From NCBI GenBank assembly GCA_900019985.1, contig FIZM01000047.1, positions 1-59,853 on the forward strand: a stretch of 59,853 bases of DNA, read 5' to 3'. The DNA is from an uncultured Clostridia bacterium (GTDB lineage Bacteria; Bacillota; SHA-98; UBA4971). Shown piece after piece: positions 1-8,849 of this stretch. Under the pieces are notes generated by a model. That model ran no database searches and had not been told where the DNA came from. It was given only the letters and a program-made list of their open reading frames with translations. The first letter of the stretch is position 1. Every line of letters begins with the position of its first letter. Made by a program: the position numbers and the translations under genes.

Positions 1-324
1 GCTGTTTTCTTAGATCAAGGGCTTGCTTCCGCACGGGACTTGGTCGTAGGGCACCTTAGACTTTATGCTATAGATGTCAGGGACTTCCGGACACAAGCAG
101 GCTTTAGAAATTACAAAGCTGATTTGCAAGAGATGTTTCAAAAGAAGGGGAAAGACCTTCCCGTGTACAGAGTGGTAAATGAACAAGGGCCTGACCACGA
201 CAAGACATTTCAGGTCGCAGTCTATTCCGGAAAAACCGCTATAGGACAAGGTGCAGGCAAAACCAAGAAGGACGCTGAACAGGCTTCGGCAAAAGATGCC
301 TTGAACCGTCTTTTGTTCGACTGA
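1..324 (+). CDS. rnc: Ribonuclease III, C-terminal part (gene cut by window start)
   Basis: The reading frame is open from base 1 to the TGA at 322-324 and shows 107 residues. They contain the last part of the endonuclease domain (VFLDQGLASARDLV) and a complete double-stranded-RNA-binding domain of about 70 residues with the typical K-T-K-K-DAEQ-A-A helix. RNase III cleaves structured rRNA and mRNA precursors in the cytoplasm. The catalytic RNase III signature would lie upstream of the window. In Firmicutes rnc usually precedes smc and ftsY; here the same order is kept with two sporulation-related genes inserted between rnc and smc. Confidence 0.93.
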   Translation, partial: AVFLDQGLASARDLVVGHLRLYAIDVRDFRTQAGFRNYKADLQEMFQKKGKDLPVYRVVNEQGPDHDKTFQVAVYSGKTAIGQGAGKTKKDAEQASAKDALNRLLFD

Positions 325-356
325 TATCCTTACAAAATCGAGAAATTCCGCATTAC

Positions 357-385
357 AGAGGATCTTTTGGGGAGATATTGAATAA
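357..385 (+). promoter_or_regulatory. Putative sigma-H promoter of spoVS
   Basis: The -35-like element AGAGGATCT (357-365) fits the Bacillus SigH pattern RnAGGAwww with one mismatch. The -10-like element ATTGAATAA (377-385) fits RnnGAATww exactly. The spacer is 11 nt, as expected for SigH. It lies 54 nt upstream of the spoVS start. spoVS is a SigH-dependent gene in B. subtilis (established); assigning this site is inference. Confidence 0.55.
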
Positions 386-439
386 CTATATGAGAGATGC
401 GGCTTATGGTCCAAAACCTGGGAACGGGAGGTAGAACGC

Positions 440-700
440 GTGGAGGTACTGAAGGTGTCAGCGCAGACTAAGCCGAAGTCGGTAGCAGGCGCTCTGGCTG
501 CCGTACTCAGGGAGAGAGGGTCCGCTGAGGTCCAGGCAGTTGGAGCAGGTGCTGTGAATCAGGCTGTGAAGGCGATAGCGATTACCCGAGGGTTTGTTGC
601 ACCTAACGGAATAGACCTCATAGCTATTCCGGCATTCGCCGAGATCGTAATCGACGGAGAGGAGAGGACTGCGATAAAGTTTATTGTTGAGCCCAGGTAG
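440..700 (+). CDS. spoVS: Stage V sporulation protein S
   Basis: This 86-residue protein matches SpoVS over its whole length: an N-terminal MEVLKVSAQTKP strand, a central GAGAVNQAVKA-AI-R block and the C-terminal ERTAIKF. SpoVS is an Alba-like small protein needed for coat and cortex stages of sporulation in B. subtilis; its biochemical role is still unclear. Translation starts at a GTG, with GGGAGG about nine bases upstream. A SigH-type promoter lies in front and a SigH-like sigma gene follows 230 bp later, so the pair may be a small early-sporulation module inserted between rnc and smc. Confidence 0.95.
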   Translation: MEVLKVSAQTKPKSVAGALAAVLRERGSAEVQAVGAGAVNQAVKAIAITRGFVAPNGIDLIAIPAFAEIVIDGEERTAIKFIVEPR

Positions 701-930
701 AGCAAAGTAGAGTATTTGTGAGTATTAGCAGTCTATTGAGTCGCTCTTAGCTTTCGCATAAAATGGGACCGGTTTTGGACCTGCAGCCTGTTTTCCTGGA
801 GGCCGTTGCTTCAGAGGGAGCAGGCTGTGCCATTAATATGGGTGCGTGTCCGATTTTATAAGAATATTATCCCTTGGCCGATAGTATACATTTAGCGAAC
901 TTGGTGACAACCGGCCGAGGGGGACTCCGT
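701..930. other. Intergenic region between spoVS and the sigma factor gene
   Basis: No convincing gene is present. A 7-bp inverted repeat, CAGCCTG near 783 and CAGGCTG near 821, flanks a purine-rich stretch and could fold in RNA, but there is no T-tract, so I do not call it a terminator. I found no strong vegetative promoter. Confidence 0.4.
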
Positions 931-1623
931 ATGTCCGCTGATAACCAAGAGTTGGACCTGGAGTTGCTGCATCGAGCAAGGCAAGGACAAAATGAGGCCA
1001 GAGATGAGCTGGTTCGGAAGTACTTGCCTATGGTACGGCATATTGTCCAGACTACAACAGCAGGAACGTACGGTTTAGAGCTTGACGACCTGACCCAAGA
1101 AGGCCTGTTTGGCCTGATGGATGCCATCCGCAGATACGATCTTGACCGGCCCGGGGTTAAGTTCAGCTCTTTTGCGTACCTCTGCATTATCCGCAAGGTC
1201 TACAACAGCCTCCGCAGCCAGAGCAGCGGAAAACACAGGCTGCTGAACCAGGCGCTGTCTCTCTATGCAGTCACAGACGCAGAAGGCTCCCGCCCGATCC
1301 TGGATTTCATTTCCGGGAATTCCGTCAATCCCGAAACCGTTGTGGAAGACAAATGGACCGGTATGAGAGTGGAACAGGTATTAAGAGATTACCTGTCTGT
1401 TCTTGAGTACGTGGTCACCGTGCTCTTGCGCCAGGGCTACTCGACAAGCGAGATCAGCCGGGCTATGGGCCTTAACCTGAAAGCTGTGGATAACGCACGC
1501 ACACGAGTTAAAGCCAAGCTAAAACGCATTCTGCGTAAGTATGGTTCCCTTACTCATCCTGAGATTCCTCGAAAGATAAGGAAACGTGAGGATTTGTACC
1601 TGAAAGTAAAGGTGAGCCTGTAA
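931..1623 (+). CDS. sigH: RNA polymerase sigma-70 family factor, SigH-like
   Basis: This 230-residue sigma factor has region 2 with LDDLTQEGLFGLMDAIRRYD followed by FSSFAYLCIIRKVYNSLR, and a region 4 helix-turn-helix (YSTSEISRAMGLNLKAVDNA). The CI-R-- segment, the long linker with DFISG and NPE, and the VDNA--R-K-KL ending are characteristic of SigH/Spo0H, the factor of the transition phase and early sporulation. The ATG at 931 is chosen because GAGGGGG ends about seven bases upstream; an upstream TTG at 874 has no ribosome-binding site. In B. subtilis sigH lies near rpmG-secE-nusG, so its location beside smc is unusual. A second SigH paralogue elsewhere is possible. Confidence 0.82.
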   Translation: MSADNQELDLELLHRARQGQNEARDELVRKYLPMVRHIVQTTTAGTYGLELDDLTQEGLFGLMDAIRRYDLDRPGVKFSSFAYLCIIRKVYNSLRSQSSGKHRLLNQALSLYAVTDAEGSRPILDFISGNSVNPETVVEDKWTGMRVEQVLRDYLSVLEYVVTVLLRQGYSTSEISRAMGLNLKAVDNARTRVKAKLKRILRKYGSLTHPEIPRKIRKREDLYLKVKVSL

Positions 1624-1722
1624 CCACCCTGTAACATTCTCTTTTCACGTGCGCTGTGATACAATACCATTGTACTTTGGGAAAATTGGTTAAGATTTCA
1701 TAATTGGACCGGGTGGTTTTAT

Positions 1723-4700
1723 TTGTACCTGAAACGCGTGGAAATCTACGGATTTAAATCCTTTGCAGACAAAACGGAGCTTACCTTTTCTCCCGGTATC
1801 ACCGCAATTGTAGGTCCTAACGGGTCAGGGAAGAGCAACATTGCTGATGCAATCAGGTGGGCTTTAGGGGAGCAAAGCGCCAAAACCCTCCGCGGCTCCA
1901 GAATGGAAGATGTGATCTTCTCAGGCTCAAGTTCCAGAAAGCCCTTGGGGTTTGCAGAAGTAACATTAGTGTTCGACAATACCGACAGATATCTTCCCAT
2001 TGATTACCTGGAGGTCCAAGTTACCAGGCGTGTCTACCGGTCAGGGGCCAGCGAGTTCCTGATCTCAGGAGTTCCGTGCCGGCTTAGGGACATTCATATT
2101 CTCTTTATGGATACCGGGCTGGGTAAGTCCGGCTATTCCGTTATTGAGCAAGGCAAGATCGATTCTATCCTGGCTGCAGGATCAGATCAGCTTAGGGCAT
2201 TTCTGGAAGAAGCTGCAGGCATTCACAGGTACAAAACCCGGCGCAACGAGGTGGAAAGGCGGCTTGACGCTGTCGGAAAAATCCAAGATCGCCTCAGGGA
2301 TCTCATTGCTGAGCTGGGAAGGCAGGTTGAGCCTTTAGCCAAGAGGGCAGAAGAGGCGCGTAAGTACCGAGATTACAGTGCGGAGCTTTCCACCCTTGAG
2401 ATAGGCCTTATCATGACTGAGATTGACAAGTCAGAGGCCTTTTCAGATGACCTCCTGGACAAGCTGACTCAGGTTAAGGCAAAACTCGGTGATGCGAAGC
2501 AACAGCACAGTGTGCTTGAAGACGAGCTTTTGCAAGAAAAAGCCCATCTTACTGAATTAGAGGATTTGCGTGACGAGATACATTCTCAGCTTGCGAAACT
2601 GGGGACAGAGATTGAAGAAGCTGAAGGTAAGGTGGGGACAGACTCTGTCAGGCTGGCAAGTCTCGAGGATCAACTGGCTTCTCTTGAAGCATCGCGCAAG
2701 AAAAACATAAAAGCTCTAACCCGTTCCCAGGGCGAGATTGAAAAAATGAGGTCTTGTCTTTTCGAGATCAATTCAGAACTTGAAGAAGCGGAAGAATATC
2801 TAAGAGCAGGGGAAACCAGAGAGGAGCATCTCACAGGTGAGCTGGATAAAGAGAGGGAGAGGGAAGAACGCCTTAAGGTAGAGGTTATTGATGTCCTCTC
2901 TGAGCTGGCTGAAGTCAAGAACGCATTGGCCAGGAGGAGAATGGCTGATGAGGCAGAGGAACGTCAAGCTGAAAGAGGCAGGCAGCTTTTGGAAGATGCC
3001 GAGAAAGAGCTTGAGTCCATCTCCTCGGAGCTGGCATATACCACCGGCTGTTTGGAAGAGTTAAACTCACAGAAAGAAAACCTGCTGCAGGAAATGGCGA
3101 AGGTCAAGGAACAACTGGAACATGCCAGGGATCAGCTGGCAAGGCTCTATGATGCCCAAAGGGAGCTGGAAAGGGAGGCTCACGCGAGATCTTTAGAGCT
3201 GGAGGCTCTGAGACAAGAGGCGCAAAAAGACAGGTTATATCCGCAAGGCACCAAGGCTGTCATGGCTGCAGCAAGGCGGGGTGTCTTCCAGGGAGTTATC
3301 GGGACTGTTGCTGATGTGGTTCAGGCTCCCGGTGAATACACCCATGCCATTGAAGCGGCTTTAGGACGCTCTCTGTATAACATTGTTGTAGAGAAAGAGA
3401 GCGATGCAAAGTCCATAGTTGCGTACCTGAAAGAGCGCAAACTGGGTAGGGCTACGTTTCTGCCCCTGGACCTCATTAAACCTTCGGGTTTTCCCGGGAA
3501 ATACGCTAATGTCCTTAAGATGCCGGGTATCCGCGGGATTGCAAGTCAATTCGTATCTTATGATGCTGCTGTTACTTTGGTAGTGGAGTTTTTGTTAGGG
3601 CGGATCTTGATTGCGGAAGACTTGGATACAGCTGTTAACGCTGCCCGAGCCTGTGATCGATCTCTTAAGATCGTTACAACCGACGGTGATATTGTCTTCC
3701 CCGGAGGCGTGATTTCCGGCGGCAGCCGGGTGGCACGGGAAGGGGCAGGCTTGCTCGAGGCAAGGCGGCGCCTCCGTGGCCTAGAGGCTGATAAGAAGCG
3801 TCTCGATGAGGAAAGCCTCAAGGTAATGCAACGGATAGAACAGGCAAAGGATATAATCTTAGATAAAGAAAGGCTCGAGAGTGATTTGGTCGAGCAACTG
3901 CGTAAGGTTGAGCTGGAAAATGCGAAGCTACAGGCTGTGCAAGCCGAAAGGCAAAGGGAGTTTGATAAGAGCCGCCAACGGGTTGAGATGCTTCGTTCCC
4001 AGTTGGGGTCTGATGTCCGAAGTCTGCCTTCTCAGGATGATGAAGGAGAGGAATTGGAGAAAAGATATCAAGAGCTTACAGCTTCAGCGGAAAACCTGAG
4101 GCAAGTCCAAGCTGAGGTCTCAAACAGGATTAAAGAGTTGTCTTCTGCCCGGGATGAGGCTATGCGGGATATCACGGGCATTAAGGTAAGGATTGCCAAG
4201 AAGGGCCAGGAAGCAGAGAACCTGAAAACCCAGATAGCAGCTTTGGAAAAGTCCGTTTTTGAAGTAGCATCTGAGATTGACGCGACAGAAAGGGAGATAA
4301 CACGGGTCAGGGGCCTTATTTCACAGGCTTATCCTCGGTTGGAAGAGGCTAAGTCCGGTCTTTCTGAGCTCCGAGAGGCTAGGGCTGCATTAGACAAGAA
4401 GCTGGCATCTGTGAGGGAAGAAAGACGTGAGGTAGTTCGAAGTATCACTCGGACAGAGGATAATGAAAAGGCTCTGGAAGAGGAAATCGCAGGGCTCGAG
4501 AAGGAGGAGACTGAGCTTCGCCTCAAGAGGATTGAGGTCCTTGAGAGGACCCGCCACATGGCAGATGAGCTTCTCCGGAATTACAGGATGACACCGGAAG
4601 AAGCCAGGCGAAAGCTTGATCCTGCCTTGTATGAGAGCATCAAGCATCGGGACGACGTAAGAGAAGAGATCCAGACGCTGAGGGACAAGATGGATGCTAT

Positions 4701-5322
4701 AGGTGTTGTTGATCTCGGCGCAATCGAGGTATATGAGTCTGTGAAATCAAGAAAGGATTACCTGGATCAGGGGCTTGGTGATATTGAAGGTGCTGTTGAA
4801 TTCCTAAGGCAGATCATAGACCGCTATGATGCGGTAAGTGAAAGGCGGTTCAGGGAAACCTTCGACAGGGTGAAACAGGAATTCAACACACTGTTCTCAA
4901 GGCTTTTCAGGGGAGGACGCGCTGGCCTCATTTTAGTTGACTCTGAAGGTTCCGGCCTTCCCGGAGTTGAGATTGTGGCAGAACCTCCCGGCAAGAAACT
5001 TCAGAGTCTTAGCCTTCTGTCCACAGGCGAGAGAGCGTTATCCGCTATAGCCTTGGTATTTGCAATCCTCAAGATCCGCCCGAGCCCGTGCTGTATTTTA
5101 GATGAGATAGACGCAGCACTGGATGAGGCTAACATAGGAAGATTCGCAGATCTCCTGCAGGATTCAGCTAAAGAGGGCCAGTTCATTATAGTAACGCATA
5201 GGAAAGGGACGATGGAGACCTCTGATGCCCTCTACGGCGTTACAATGGAGGGATCAGGCGTCTCAAGGCTGGTTTCCCTCAACTTAGAGGACGCGTTGAA
5301 TCTCAACCGGGAGACAGCTTAG
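1723..5322 (+). CDS. smc: Chromosome segregation protein SMC
   Basis: This 1199-residue protein has full SMC architecture: an N-terminal ATPase half with Walker A GPNGSGKSN (about residues 31-39), a long coiled coil, a hinge domain around 510-680 with GG-FISGG-type glycines, a second coiled coil, and a C-terminal ATPase half with signature and Walker B (ILDEIDAALDEAN). With ScpA and ScpB it forms condensin, which compacts and aligns newly replicated origins. Translation starts at a TTG behind GGGTGG. The ABC signature reads LSTGE rather than the usual LSGGE. The gene sits directly upstream of ftsY, as in most Firmicutes. Confidence 0.97.
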   Translation: MYLKRVEIYGFKSFADKTELTFSPGITAIVGPNGSGKSNIADAIRWALGEQSAKTLRGSRMEDVIFSGSSSRKPLGFAEVTLVFDNTDRYLPIDYLEVQVTRRVYRSGASEFLISGVPCRLRDIHILFMDTGLGKSGYSVIEQGKIDSILAAGSDQLRAFLEEAAGIHRYKTRRNEVERRLDAVGKIQDRLRDLIAELGRQVEPLAKRAEEARKYRDYSAELSTLEIGLIMTEIDKSEAFSDDLLDKLTQVKAKLGDAKQQHSVLEDELLQEKAHLTELEDLRDEIHSQLAKLGTEIEEAEGKVGTDSVRLASLEDQLASLEASRKKNIKALTRSQGEIEKMRSCLFEINSELEEAEEYLRAGETREEHLTGELDKEREREERLKVEVIDVLSELAEVKNALARRRMADEAEERQAERGRQLLEDAEKELESISSELAYTTGCLEELNSQKENLLQEMAKVKEQLEHARDQLARLYDAQRELEREAHARSLELEALRQEAQKDRLYPQGTKAVMAAARRGVFQGVIGTVADVVQAPGEYTHAIEAALGRSLYNIVVEKESDAKSIVAYLKERKLGRATFLPLDLIKPSGFPGKYANVLKMPGIRGIASQFVSYDAAVTLVVEFLLGRILIAEDLDTAVNAARACDRSLKIVTTDGDIVFPGGVISGGSRVAREGAGLLEARRRLRGLEADKKRLDEESLKVMQRIEQAKDIILDKERLESDLVEQLRKVELENAKLQAVQAERQREFDKSRQRVEMLRSQLGSDVRSLPSQDDEGEELEKRYQELTASAENLRQVQAEVSNRIKELSSARDEAMRDITGIKVRIAKKGQEAENLKTQIAALEKSVFEVASEIDATEREITRVRGLISQAYPRLEEAKSGLSELREARAALDKKLASVREERREVVRSITRTEDNEKALEEEIAGLEKEETELRLKRIEVLERTRHMADELLRNYRMTPEEARRKLDPALYESIKHRDDVREEIQTLRDKMDAIGVVDLGAIEVYESVKSRKDYLDQGLGDIEGAVEFLRQIIDRYDAVSERRFRETFDRVKQEFNTLFSRLFRGGRAGLILVDSEGSGLPGVEIVAEPPGKKLQSLSLLSTGERALSAIALVFAILKIRPSPCCILDEIDAALDEANIGRFADLLQDSAKEGQFIIVTHRKGTMETSDALYGVTMEGSGVSRLVSLNLEDALNLNRETA

Positions 5323-5353
5323 AAGTAAGAACGTAAAGGTGTGAACTATTCTA

Positions 5354-6301
5354 ATGAATGCGGCAAACAGGAAAGGCTTTCTTGCCGGCTTTTCAGAAAG
5401 GCTGGTCCGCACCCGCCGGAGCATTGTGGGACAGGTTCAATCATTGATCAGAAGGAGGCCTGTGGTTGATTCAGAGTTCCTTGAGGAGCTCGAAGCCATA
5501 CTGATACAGGCTGATGTAGGTATAAATACTACAGAACGGTTGCTTTCCGGAATATCCGAGAGATTGAAAGAGAGCCGGCAAAGAGAAGCCTCTGATGAGG
5601 AAGTTGTATTAAGAGCGTTAAAAGATGAGATAGTTGCGGTCTTAGGCCCTCCTGAACCTCTCAGAAAGGCAGAGGAAGGCCCGACTGTGATCATGGTTGT
5701 AGGAGTCAATGGGACAGGCAAGACTACGACCGTGGGTAAGCTGGGTCACAGGTTCCGAGCGCAAGGAGCCGATGTTATCTTTGGTGCAACTGATACTTTC
5801 AGGGCTGCTGCCATCGAGCAACTGGAGATTTGGGGGGAAAGGGCAGGGGCCAGGGTCATCCGCCATGAAGAAGGCCATGATCCTGCCGCAGTTGCCTATG
5901 ACACTTGCCAGGCTGCGAAAGCACGCGGAGCTGACTACGTGATTTTAGATACGGCAGGAAGGCTTCACACCCACGTTAACTTAATGAGGGAACTGGAGAA
6001 GACAAAGCGCGTTGTAGGAAGAGAGATCCCTGGTGCGCCCCATGAAATCTTGCTTGTCCTTGATGCGACAGCAGGTCAGAATGGGCTGAGTCAGGCTAAG
6101 ACATTCAGGGAAGCTGTAGATGTTACAGGTATTGTCCTGACAAAGTTGGATGGTACTGCCAAAGGGGGTATTGTCTTAGCCATCAGGGACAGCCTGGAGA
6201 TTCCTGTAAAGCTCATAGGAATCGGCGAAGGTATTGATGATCTCCGGGATTTTGACCCGATAGAATTCGCTGATGCAATCTTTTACGATCTAGACGCTTA
6301 A
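5354..6301 (+). CDS. ftsY: Signal recognition particle receptor FtsY
   Basis: This 315-residue protein comprises the N (four-helix) and G domains of the SRP receptor, without the long acidic A domain seen in Proteobacteria. The GTPase motifs are visible: G1 GVNGTGKTTTVGKLG, the DTFRAAAIEQL block, G3 DTAGR and G4 TKLDGTAKGG. FtsY docks ribosome-nascent chain complexes carrying SRP at the membrane Sec translocon. The ATG at 5354 follows smc after 31 bp and has only a weak ribosome-binding site (AAGGTG), so coupling to smc is likely. Confidence 0.96.
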   Translation: MNAANRKGFLAGFSERLVRTRRSIVGQVQSLIRRRPVVDSEFLEELEAILIQADVGINTTERLLSGISERLKESRQREASDEEVVLRALKDEIVAVLGPPEPLRKAEEGPTVIMVVGVNGTGKTTTVGKLGHRFRAQGADVIFGATDTFRAAAIEQLEIWGERAGARVIRHEEGHDPAAVAYDTCQAAKARGADYVILDTAGRLHTHVNLMRELEKTKRVVGREIPGAPHEILLVLDATAGQNGLSQAKTFREAVDVTGIVLTKLDGTAKGGIVLAIRDSLEIPVKLIGIGEGIDDLRDFDPIEFADAIFYDLDA

Positions 6302-6380
6302 GCCTGGTAGTGAAGAGTGAGTTGACGCTGGTAGTTGCTGAGTGTATACTACTTGCGGTAGTAGGAGGAGGTGGGGCCTG

Positions 6381-7727
6381 ATGTTTGAAAACCTGACTCA
6401 GAGGCTTCAAGAAACCTTTCGTAAGCTGCGAGGGAAGGGCAAGTTAAGCGAAGCCGATGTGGAAGAGGCCCTACGTGAAATCCGTATAGCGCTGCTTGAA
6501 GCTGACGTTAACTTCAAAGTAGTCCGGGATTTTATTTCAAACGTTAAGATGCGGGCTGTAGGAAGCGAGGTTTCAGCAAGCCTCACCCCAGGCCAGCAAG
6601 TAATCAAGATTGTCAACTCAGAACTTACCGAGCTTATGGGTGGGCGCGAGAGTAAGATCCGGTATGCTCCGAAGCCGCCTACCGTTATCATGCTTGTTGG
6701 ATTGCAAGGCTCAGGAAAAACAACGACTGCTGCAAAGCTTGCGTATCTTTTTAAGAAGCAAGGAAGAAAACCTTTGCTGGTTGCAGCGGATACCTGGCGG
6801 CCTGCAGCGATAAAACAGCTCCTGGTTCTCGGCGAGAAAATCGGTGTTGAGGTGTTTTCCGCTGAGGAAGGCGAAGATCCGGTGGAGGTTGCGTCCAAAG
6901 GCGTAGACCGCGGGAAGTTCTTAGGCTGTGACACCGTGATTGTGGATACCAGAGGCAGACTGCACGTAGACGACGATCTCATGGCGGAACTTGGCAGTAT
7001 GCAGAAGGTGATTATGCCGCAGGAAGTCCTTCTCGTGGTGGACGCTATGACCGGTCAGGATGCAGTTAATGTTGCATCTTCTTTTGACGAACGGTTGGAG
7101 CTTTCCGGCGTCATCTTGACTAAACTTGACGGCGATGCCAGGGGAGGAGCCGCATTATCCACGAGAGCGGTAACAGGTAAACCCATAAAGTTCGTGGGAG
7201 TTGGCGAAAAGATCGATGCTTTGGAGCCTTTCCATCCGGATCGTATGGCATCGCGCATACTCGGGATGGGCGATATTCTCAGCCTAATCGAAAAGGCAGA
7301 GGCGGCTTATGATAAAGATAAAGCTGTTGAACTCAGAGAGAAGCTGAAAACTGCCGAGTTTACTCTGGAGGATTTCCAGGATCAGTTGGAGCAGATGCAG
7401 AAAATGGGTCCTTTGGACGAGATCCTCAGAATGATTCCGGGCATGAGCCGCATCAAAGGAGCAGCCGATTTGCAAGTCGACGAACACCATCTCAGGCAAA
7501 TAGAGGCAATAATAAACTCTATGACCCCTGAAGAGCGGCGGAATCCTGAAATTATTGACGGAAGCAGGCGAAGGAGAATCGCCAGAGGCAGCGGAGTAAG
7601 AGTCCAGGATGTTAATGCCCTCCTTCGTCAGTTCAATCAGGTGAAAGGGCTTCTGAAGCAATTCGGCGGCGGAGGCAAAGCCAAACGCCGTGCAATGAGA
7701 AAAGGGATAATTCCTTTCCTACAGTGA
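6381..7727 (+). CDS. ffh: Signal recognition particle protein Ffh
   Basis: This 448-residue protein has the N domain, the G domain ([37 protein letters not shown]) and a C-terminal methionine-rich M domain. The M domain includes the SRP-RNA-binding segment [10 protein letters not shown]. Ffh binds 4.5S/6S RNA and signal peptides and pairs with FtsY. The ATG at 6381 is chosen because GGAGGAGG lies about nine bases upstream; an earlier in-frame ATG at 6342 has no ribosome-binding site. The small ylxM gene, which precedes ffh in many Firmicutes, is absent: the 79-bp ftsY-ffh gap has no room for it. The G3 motif reads DTRGR instead of the usual DTAGR. Confidence 0.96.
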   Translation: MFENLTQRLQETFRKLRGKGKLSEADVEEALREIRIALLEADVNFKVVRDFISNVKMRAVGSEVSASLTPGQQVIKIVNSELTELMGGRESKIRYAPKPPTVIMLVGLQGSGKTTTAAKLAYLFKKQGRKPLLVAADTWRPAAIKQLLVLGEKIGVEVFSAEEGEDPVEVASKGVDRGKFLGCDTVIVDTRGRLHVDDDLMAELGSMQKVIMPQEVLLVVDAMTGQDAVNVASSFDERLELSGVILTKLDGDARGGAALSTRAVTGKPIKFVGVGEKIDALEPFHPDRMASRILGMGDILSLIEKAEAAYDKDKAVELREKLKTAEFTLEDFQDQLEQMQKMGPLDEILRMIPGMSRIKGAADLQVDEHHLRQIEAIINSMTPEERRNPEIIDGSRRRRIARGSGVRVQDVNALLRQFNQVKGLLKQFGGGGKAKRRAMRKGIIPFLQ

Positions 7728-7782
7728 TATGTTAGGTTAGTATTGTATAAGGAGCAACGTTAGGAAATAGGAGGTGACAACA

Positions 7783-8055
7783 TTGGCGCCTAGAATAAGG
7801 CTTGCAAGAACCGGAGCGAAGAGACAACCTTCGTACAGGATTGTTGTGTCCGATTCCCGCTCACCCAGAGATGGGCGGTTTATTGAGATCCTTGGATATT
7901 ATAATCCCAGGGCGAACCCGGCAACTATAGTTGTTGACCGGGAGAAAACCCAGGAGTGGCTGAGTAAGGGTGCGCTTCCTACAGAATCTGCAGAATCAGT
8001 TCTTGCCAGGGCAGGTATAATTGAAGAGACGACTGAAGCTTCCAAGGGGAGTTGA
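7783..8055 (+). CDS. rpsP: Ribosomal protein S16
   Basis: The 90-residue product starts [20 protein letters not shown] and continues with the [20 protein letters not shown] core diagnostic of S16, a 30S assembly protein. The TTG at 7783 is the likely start because it lies seven bases after AGGAGGT; the in-frame GTG at 7774 overlaps that ribosome-binding site. The gene leads the conserved rpsP-khpA-rimM-trmD-rplS operon. Confidence 0.96.
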   Translation: MAPRIRLARTGAKRQPSYRIVVSDSRSPRDGRFIEILGYYNPRANPATIVVDREKTQEWLSKGALPTESAESVLARAGIIEETTEASKGS

Positions 8056-8061
8056 CTCTAG

Positions 8062-8292
8062 ATGAAGGAACTAGTTGAATACATTGCAAAGAACCTTGTT
8101 GATAATCCTGATGAGATTTCTGTCGTAGATACAACTAATGAAGAAGGACTTATTGTGTACGAGGTCTCTTGCAATCCTGATGAGAAGGGTAAGCTCATTG
8201 GGAAATCGGGTAGAACAGCGAAAGCCATAAGGACTTTGGTTCGGGCTTGTTCAGCGCGGCATGGAAAGAGGGCCACAGTGGAGATTGTATAA
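8062..8292 (+). CDS. khpA: KH-domain RNA-binding protein KhpA
   Basis: This 76-residue protein is a single KH domain with the GKLIGKSGRTAKAIRTL loop-helix motif. KhpA pairs with KhpB (Jag) in Gram-positive bacteria and binds RNA; it affects cell elongation and division in streptococci. Its stop overlaps the next gene (TAATG), which indicates translational coupling with rimM. The position between rpsP and rimM is the standard one. Confidence 0.94.
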   Translation: MKELVEYIAKNLVDNPDEISVVDTTNEEGLIVYEVSCNPDEKGKLIGKSGRTAKAIRTLVRACSARHGKRATVEIV

Positions 8293-8840
8293 TGGAAAAC
8301 TGCGCTTGGAGTAAGATGCCAGGGGATTACGTGGCAGTAGGAAGGATAACTACTTTCCATGGCAACCGGGGAGAAGTAAAGGTTATGCCTTTTACCGATT
8401 CCCTGGAGCAGTTTTCGCCCGGCTCAAGGTTCTTGGTGACGCATAAAGGCGTATCAAGGACCTTAGAGGTGGAACGGGCAAGATGCCACAAAAAGTCCGT
8501 GATTATAAAATTCTCAGGCATCGAAAGCATAGACGATGCTAAGCAGCTTCGAGGGGCAACACTTGAAGTTGCCAAGTCACAACTTGTCTCGCTCCCTGAA
8601 GGCGAGTATTACGTCTTTCAGATTGAAGGCTTAGAGGTTGTGACGACTGAAGGCAGGCGTCTAGGCAAGATAGTGCGCGTTATTAAAGGGGTTGCACACG
8701 ATATCTATGAGGTGGACCCCGGATCGGTTGAATCATGCGGGCAAGGGAATATACTGATACCTGCTGTCAGAGACATAGTGAAAAACATCGATCTCCGGCA
8801 AGGTACAGTGGTTGTAGACCTTATCCCCGGACTCGAGTAG
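8292..8840 (+). CDS. rimM: 16S rRNA processing / 30S maturation factor RimM
   Basis: This 182-residue protein has an N-terminal barrel starting VAVGRITTFHGNRGEVKVMPFTD and a C-terminal PRC-barrel domain (VSLPEGEYYVFQIEGLEV). RimM helps the 30S head domain mature and binds S19. The ATG overlaps the khpA stop by one base and has GGAG eight bases upstream; a later ATG at 8316 is possible but less well supported. Confidence 0.93.
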   Translation: MENCAWSKMPGDYVAVGRITTFHGNRGEVKVMPFTDSLEQFSPGSRFLVTHKGVSRTLEVERARCHKKSVIIKFSGIESIDDAKQLRGATLEVAKSQLVSLPEGEYYVFQIEGLEVVTTEGRRLGKIVRVIKGVAHDIYEVDPGSVESCGQGNILIPAVRDIVKNIDLRQGTVVVDLIPGLE

Positions 8841-8849
8841 GTGTGTGAA

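Noticed and set aside
6407-6982. A 191-codon frame antisense to ffh (similar long antisense frames occur in topA, hslU and elsewhere)
   Set aside because: They are mirror frames of strongly conserved genes with serine/arginine-rich, non-protein-like products and no ribosome-binding sites.
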